Shown: positions 60,229 through 64,000 of the stretch, piece by piece
How positions within the stretch are numbered: position 1 is the stretch's first letter
Layout of the letters: the number at the start of each line of letters is the position of its first letter
Assembly: GCA_963817485.1 (NCBI GenBank)
Contig: CAWFOR010000020.1
Coordinates: 124,001 to 188,000, forward strand
Direction of reading: 5' to 3'
DNA length: 64,000 nt
Source of the DNA: Hyphomicrobium_A sp963817485
GTDB lineage: Bacteria > Pseudomonadota > Alphaproteobacteria > Rhizobiales > Hyphomicrobiaceae
Program-made: the position numbers and the translations under genes
Notes under the pieces: generated by a model
What the model was told of the DNA's origin: nothing
Seen by the model: only the letters and a program-made list of their open reading frames with translations
Databases searched by the model: none

Positions 60229-60738
60229 ATGACGCTCAAGCGGCAAAAGGTAGTCTTTCCAACCACGGCAAAGGTTACGGCGGCGTTCGTTCTGGCGCTG
60301 GCGACGGCCTGCCCGGCGGGCGCGGTGCCGACGCCGTTCGACGTCGTCAAGGGAAGCTGGGTCGGCGGCGGCGGGCTCAACTTCAAGGACGGTCGCAGCG
60401 AGAAGCTCGCCTGCACCGCCTACTACACGAGCTCGGGCGAAGGCGAAGCGCTGACCACAGCGCTCCGCTGCACCGGGCCGTCGGGCAAGCTCGAGCTGCG
60501 AAGCCACTTGAGCTACGCCGGCGGAAAGGTCAGCGGGAGCTGGGAGGAGCGCACCTACAATGCCTCGGGCGACGCGTCCGGCACGCTGACTCCCGGCAAC
60601 CTGCGCTTGAATATCAGCGGCGGCGTCGCGGGCAGCATGACGGTCGCATTCTCCGCCGCAAGCCAGACGGTCTCCATCACACTCGCCACGAGCGAGGTCC
60701 CCGTGAAGGCGATGCATTTCGACTTCAAGCGGGGCTGA
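60229..60738 (+). CDS. Exported hypothetical protein, paralogue of the protein at 46557
   Basis: 169 residues. MTLKRQKVVFPTTAKVTAAF begins a signal peptide cleaved near GAVPT. The mature part has VKGSWVGGGGLNFKDGRSEK, ACTAYYTSS, LRCTGPSGKLELRSHLSY and GGKVSGSWEERTYNASG. These align with the protein at 46557. A putative secreted beta-barrel of unknown role. Confidence 0.68.
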   Translation: MTLKRQKVVFPTTAKVTAAFVLALATACPAGAVPTPFDVVKGSWVGGGGLNFKDGRSEKLACTAYYTSSGEGEALTTALRCTGPSGKLELRSHLSYAGGKVSGSWEERTYNASGDASGTLTPGNLRLNISGGVAGSMTVAFSAASQTVSITLATSEVPVKAMHFDFKRG

Positions 60739-60840
60739 GAGCTAAGCCGGACGCGTCTCTCGTGCCAGGCAAACGCACATGGCCGACGCGCAGAAGCGCC
60801 GGCAGTGAGCACCGCGAGCAGCACCCGGACTTTGCGCAGC

Positions 60841-61104
60841 CTACTTGCAGGCCTCGCGGCGCGCGTGGCAGGTCGTCGTGAACGTGTCGTCCTTGCAGCT
60901 CACCGCGACGGCGCCCTTGGGCCGCTCGCCGTGGTCGGCGATGGAATTCTTGAGCGCGGCGTTGGCCATGAACACCGCAAGATCCTTGGTGATCATCGTC
61001 GCCTCACCGCCCGCGCGGCGGCAGCCGGCTTCGGCGCTGGTGGCGGTCATGGCGCCGGCGAGCGCGACCGCACAAGTCAATCCGATGGTGATGATGCGTG
61101 CCAT
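60841..61104 (-). CDS. Small exported protein, unknown
   Basis: 87 residues: MARIITIGLTCAVALAGAMT is the signal peptide, cleaved near AEAGC. The mature 60 residues contain AGGEATMITKDLAVFMANAA, LKNSIADHG and three or four cysteines (GCRR, VSCKDD, TTCHARREACK) that could pair. No family known. Confidence 0.6.
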   Translation of the reverse strand: MARIITIGLTCAVALAGAMTATSAEAGCRRAGGEATMITKDLAVFMANAALKNSIADHGERPKGAVAVSCKDDTFTTTCHARREACK

Positions 61105-61296
61105 GAAATGCTCCTTCAGGCTTGCGCGGCGGCCCGTACGCGGCAGCCGCTTCAGCGATTCCCTAGCGCAGAGAAGCCTCTGCAACCAGTTGCGCGCGAG
61201 CACACGCCACGCAAAATCGGTGCAACAATTCGATCAAAGGGCCGCCGTAAGCGGGTGGTAATCTGTTCGACAAGCATATTACCGGGAGAGCAGCCG

Positions 61297-61992
61297 ATGC
61301 CCGCGAGCCAAAGCCTCATCACGCGCATGCTGGTCCAGACCGTCATCTGGCTTGCGATCACAGGCGCGCTGTTGTTCGTATCCGCCGGCACCATGCGCTG
61401 GCCACAGGCCTGGATTTTCCTCGCCGGGCTCGGCGGGCTCGGTCTCATATCCGGGTTTGTCATCGCCAAGCGCGACCCGGCTCTGCTGCGCGAGCGTATG
61501 AGCGGCCCCATCCAGAAGGAGCAGAAGAGCTGGGACAAGGTGCTGATCTCGATCTTCTTTGCGTTGTGGATGAGCCAGTACGTACTCATTGGGCTCGATG
61601 CGGTGCGCTTCCACTGGTCGGATGTGCCGCTCTGGCTGCAGGTCGTCGGCGGCCTAGGCATTGCCTTCGGCTTCTATGCCTGCCACGTCGTCCTGATGAC
61701 GAACACCTTCGCGGCTCCGGTGGTGAAGATCCAGAGCGAGCGCAAGCATCAGGTGATCTCGAACGGGCCCTATGCCTACGTTCGCCACCCGATGTATTCG
61801 GGCGCTGTTTGGCTGATCGTCGGCACGCCGCTTCTGCTCGGCTCTTGGTATGGGCTCCTCTGGTCCGCCGCCCTGATTGCGCTGCTCGGCTACCGCGCGG
61901 TGCTGGAGGAGAACACGCTCAAGGCTGAGCTCGAAGGCTACGACGCCTACGCTGCGCGCGTGCGCTACCGGCTGGTGCCGGGCGTCTGGTAA
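61297..61992 (+). CDS. Isoprenylcysteine carboxyl methyltransferase-family protein
   Basis: 231 residues with five or so membrane spans. The C-terminal VISNGPYAYVRHPMYSGAVW, then VLEENTLKAELEGYDAYAAR motifs are the SAM-binding RHPxY and E-E-x2-L elements of the ICMT/PEMT fold. The bacterial substrate is unknown; alkyl chain or lipid methylation is usual. Start follows GGGAGAG. A tautomerase gene follows by 12 bases. Confidence 0.85.
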   Translation: MPASQSLITRMLVQTVIWLAITGALLFVSAGTMRWPQAWIFLAGLGGLGLISGFVIAKRDPALLRERMSGPIQKEQKSWDKVLISIFFALWMSQYVLIGLDAVRFHWSDVPLWLQVVGGLGIAFGFYACHVVLMTNTFAAPVVKIQSERKHQVISNGPYAYVRHPMYSGAVWLIVGTPLLLGSWYGLLWSAALIALLGYRAVLEENTLKAELEGYDAYAARVRYRLVPGVW

Positions 61993-62004
61993 GGGAGCAC
62001 AAGA

Positions 62005-62412
62005 ATGCCGCTGATCCGCTTTGATCTCATCAAGGGACGCACCGATAAGGAGATCGCCAACCTGCTCGATGCCGCGCACGAGGCCATGCTGGAAGCGTTC
62101 CGCGTGCCGGTGCGCGACCGCTACCAGATCGTGCAGGAGCATGATGCGAGCCGGCTGCGTATCGAGGACACGGGGCTTGGGATCGAGCGGACCGACAAGG
62201 TCGTCATCGTGACGGTAACGAGCCGCCCGCGCACAAAGGAGCAGAAGCAGGACTTCTACCGGCTCCTGTGTGCGGCCCTGCAGACGAAATGCGGCATCGC
62301 GCCGAGCGATGTGATGGTGAGCATCGTGGAAAACACCGACGCCGACTGGTCGTTCGGCAACGGGGAAGCGCAGTTCCTGACCGGCAAGCTTGGCGCGTCC
62401 GCGAAAAAGTGA
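62005..62412 (+). CDS. Tautomerase-family protein
   Basis: 135 residues. The start MPLIRFDLIKGRTDKEIANL exposes Pro-1, the catalytic base of the 4-oxalocrotonate tautomerase superfamily. VSIVENTDADWSFGNGEAQF resembles the second-half motif of the group, and the length is double that of a single OCT unit. Probably an operon with the ICMT-like gene. Reaction unknown. Confidence 0.83.
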   Translation: MPLIRFDLIKGRTDKEIANLLDAAHEAMLEAFRVPVRDRYQIVQEHDASRLRIEDTGLGIERTDKVVIVTVTSRPRTKEQKQDFYRLLCAALQTKCGIAPSDVMVSIVENTDADWSFGNGEAQFLTGKLGASAKK

Positions 62413-62427
62413 GCGCAAACAAAGAGA

Positions 62428-62453
62428 GAGAGGCCGTTCAGCCTCTCCTCTTC
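62428..62453 (+). terminator. Terminator after the tautomerase gene
   Basis: GAGAGGC-CGTTCA-GCCTCTC stem-loop followed by CTCTTC, 16 bases beyond the stop. T content is modest. Confidence 0.55.
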
Positions 62454-62651
62454 ACGAGCCCGTCTCGAATGCTACCCCGGCTCAGTCGCACGTGATCGTG
62501 GCGGTCGGGCAGGCCCAAGCTTCTCCGTTATTTGGTCGCGTTCGAACCAACGCGGAGGGCACACGGTTTCCGTCGCCTGCAAAGCTCGCAAGCTCGACAG
62601 GGTGCGCGCCTTGGGCTTACTGACACTGCAACATCCAAGAAGGTGACCGCG

Positions 62652-63014
62652 ATGCCGTTTGCAAGCCTGCAGGCCTACCTGACGCCGATCCTGCTCCTCT
62701 TCTTCTCCAACGTGTTCATGACCTTCGCCTGGTACGGGCATTTGCGCTTCAAGGATAAGCCGCTGCTGCTCGTGATCCTCGTCTCCTGGGGCATCGCCTT
62801 CTTCGAGTATTGCCTTGCGGTGCCCGCGAACCGTTGGGGCAACTCGGTCTACGCGGCCGCGCAGCTCAAGACGATCCAGGAGGTCATCACGCTTATCGTG
62901 TTTGCGGGATTTTCCGCGCTCTATTTGAAGGAGCCGCTCGGCATCAACCAGTTTATCGGTTTTGCGCTGATCGCGGCCGGAGCCTTCTTCGTCTTCCACG
63001 GCAAGGGAGCCTGA
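62652..63014 (+). CDS. DUF486 (DMT-like) membrane protein
   Basis: 120 residues with four membrane spans: NVFMTFAWYGHLRFKDKPLL, LVSWGIAFFEYCLAVPANRW, LKTIQEVITLIVFAGFSALY and LGINQFIGFALIAAGAFFVF. Conserved W-Y-G-H-L and E-Y-x-x-x-V-P-A-N-R motifs identify DUF486, small DMT-superfamily-like proteins of unknown cargo. The SDR gene starts one base after its stop. Confidence 0.88.
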   Translation: MPFASLQAYLTPILLLFFSNVFMTFAWYGHLRFKDKPLLLVILVSWGIAFFEYCLAVPANRWGNSVYAAAQLKTIQEVITLIVFAGFSALYLKEPLGINQFIGFALIAAGAFFVFHGKGA

Positions 63015-63015
63015 G

Positions 63016-63747
63016 ATGGCCCAAAGGCTCTTGGCCGAGAAGCGCATCGCTCTCGTCACCGGCGCCAACCGCGGCATCGGCCTCGAGATCGTGCGGCAGC
63101 TCGCGCGCCGCGGCCTGACGACGGTGCTCGCCGCGCGCGATCTTGCGAAGGGACAAGCCGCGGCCGCGAGTTTGAGCGCCGAGGGCTTGGACGTACCAGC
63201 TGTCGCCATCGACGTGACGGAGGGCGAAAGCGTGCGCGCCGGCGTTGCCGATGTGCTCGGCCGCTTCGGCCGCATCGATGTGCTCGTCAACAACGCCGGC
63301 ATCCTCAAGGAGGGCTTCTCGCCCGAGGACGCGAGCGTGTTCGAGGCGCCGATCGACCTCGTGATGCAGACCTTCGCCACCAACACCGTCGGGCCGCTGC
63401 GCCTGATCGAGGCCATCGTGCCCGGCATGCGCGAGCGCGGCTATGGCCGCGTAGTCAATCTTTCCTCGGGTGCCGGGCAACTCTCAGACATGGGCAGCGG
63501 ATTTCCCGCCTACCGCATGTCGAAAGCGGCGCTCAACGCGCTGACGCGGCTCACCGCTGCCGAGCTCGGGCCGGGCGCCGTCAAGATCAACGCCATGTGC
63601 CCGGGTTGGGTGCGGACGGACATGGGCGGTCCAAACGCGACGCGCACGGTGGAGAAAGGGGCGGAAACGGCGGTGTGGCTGGCGACGCTGCCGGAGGACG
63701 GCCCCTCGGGCGGCTTCTTCCGCGACCGCAAGCCCATTCCCTGGTGA
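63016..63747 (+). CDS. SDR-family oxidoreductase
   Basis: 243 residues. Cofactor motif TGANRGIGLEI, NNAG, catalytic Ser in VVNLSSGAGQLSD, and YRMSKAALN (Tyr-x3-Lys). Arg-rich residues after strand two suggest NADPH. C-terminal GWVRTDMGG. The family includes carbonyl reductase-like enzymes; substrate not predicted. Transcribed with the DUF486 gene. Confidence 0.92.
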   Translation: MAQRLLAEKRIALVTGANRGIGLEIVRQLARRGLTTVLAARDLAKGQAAAASLSAEGLDVPAVAIDVTEGESVRAGVADVLGRFGRIDVLVNNAGILKEGFSPEDASVFEAPIDLVMQTFATNTVGPLRLIEAIVPGMRERGYGRVVNLSSGAGQLSDMGSGFPAYRMSKAALNALTRLTAAELGPGAVKINAMCPGWVRTDMGGPNATRTVEKGAETAVWLATLPEDGPSGGFFRDRKPIPW

Positions 63748-63777
63748 GCCGGCCCCTGGCGAACCGGATGCGCCAGC

Positions 63778-63957
63778 CTAGAGCCCGCGCACCAAGTTGC
63801 CGACCATCAGCGTGATGTAGGCGGTGATTGCCAGCCAGAATTCCTGATGTGGCAGGTAGTGCGGCACACCGACGAGGCCGATCTTGGTGATGAGTGCCAG
63901 GAGAGCGAGCGTCAGCGCCACGAGGAAGATCGCAATGCTCGGTGGGTTGAGCCGCAT
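63778..63957 (-). CDS. 59-residue two-span membrane protein
   Basis: Reads MRLNPPSIAIFLVALTLALL, then ALITKIGLVGVPHYLPHQEF, then WLAITAYITLMVGNLVRGL and stop. Two membrane spans with a polar loop containing HYLPHQEFW. GGGGGA lies 9 bases before the ATG. Short, but coding quality is clear; homologues of this length are, to my memory, common in Hyphomicrobiales. Function unknown. Confidence 0.65.
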   Translation of the reverse strand: MRLNPPSIAIFLVALTLALLALITKIGLVGVPHYLPHQEFWLAITAYITLMVGNLVRGL

Positions 63958-64000
63958 GTCTGAAGTCCCCCTCGATGCTTGCCTTTATGCCCGCGCGGTC

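Overview
The window is a high-GC chromosomal segment of an alphaproteobacterium, almost certainly of the order Hyphomicrobiales (Rhizobiales). The tilS-ftsH-folP-glmM run, the rhizobial-type SerC, the UvrB with a long C-terminal tail, RlpA, OpgC, YcgN and UPF0178 proteins all fit that order; family and genus cannot be fixed from the sequence. I see no rRNA, tRNA, transposase, integrase, phage gene or CRISPR array.

Layout: 1-6624 housekeeping block (tilS 5'-truncated by the window edge, ftsH with a heat-shock-type promoter, terminator, folP, YcxB-like protein, glmM). 6625-9010 a palindromic repeat and two outer-membrane beta-barrel genes. 9135-14683 serC, a DUF4139 protein, purA and ppk2. 14684-18010 a structured non-coding stretch, a 28-residue membrane peptide, a signal-bearing deaminase, a GNAT enzyme, a NUDIX hydrolase and a phosphoesterase. 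18072-23324 a vitamin B12 uptake operon (cobalamin riboswitch, TonB receptor, BtuF, BtuC, BtuD). 23380-27174 a patatin-like lipase and modABC. 27312-30902 a GGDEF/EAL protein, then a small unknown protein paired with an alpha-oxoamine synthase. 31020-35284 a copper-uptake cluster on the minus strand. 35555-43944 small secreted proteins, an MBL hydrolase with a divergent AraC regulator, an HTH protein, RlpA, ChrA and CorA. 44037-46211 the B12-dependent methylmalonyl-CoA mutase. 46557-53738 mostly exported or uncharacterised proteins plus OpgC, FKBP, YcgN, a MaoC dehydratase and a PhyH protein. 53746-56769 uvrB carrying a palindromic repeat inside its coding sequence. 56844-63957 DUF3298-like, UPF0178, two YceI proteins, ICMT-like methyltransferase, tautomerase, DUF486, an SDR and a tiny membrane protein.

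Functional links: the B12 riboswitch/Btu operon supplies the cofactor needed by the mutase at 44 kb. The copper cluster joins a DUF2946 protein, a TonB receptor, a copper-uptake-associated protein and a YcnI-PCuAC fusion, so it plausibly imports copper and hands it to periplasmic enzymes.

Caution: at least nine genes, some essential or highly conserved (folP, ppk2, both TonB receptors, the oxoamine synthase, a porin-like protein), are interrupted by apparent one-base indels whose flanks continue the same protein in another frame. This spread points to base-level errors in the assembly rather than gene decay; I annotate each as one gene and mark the break.
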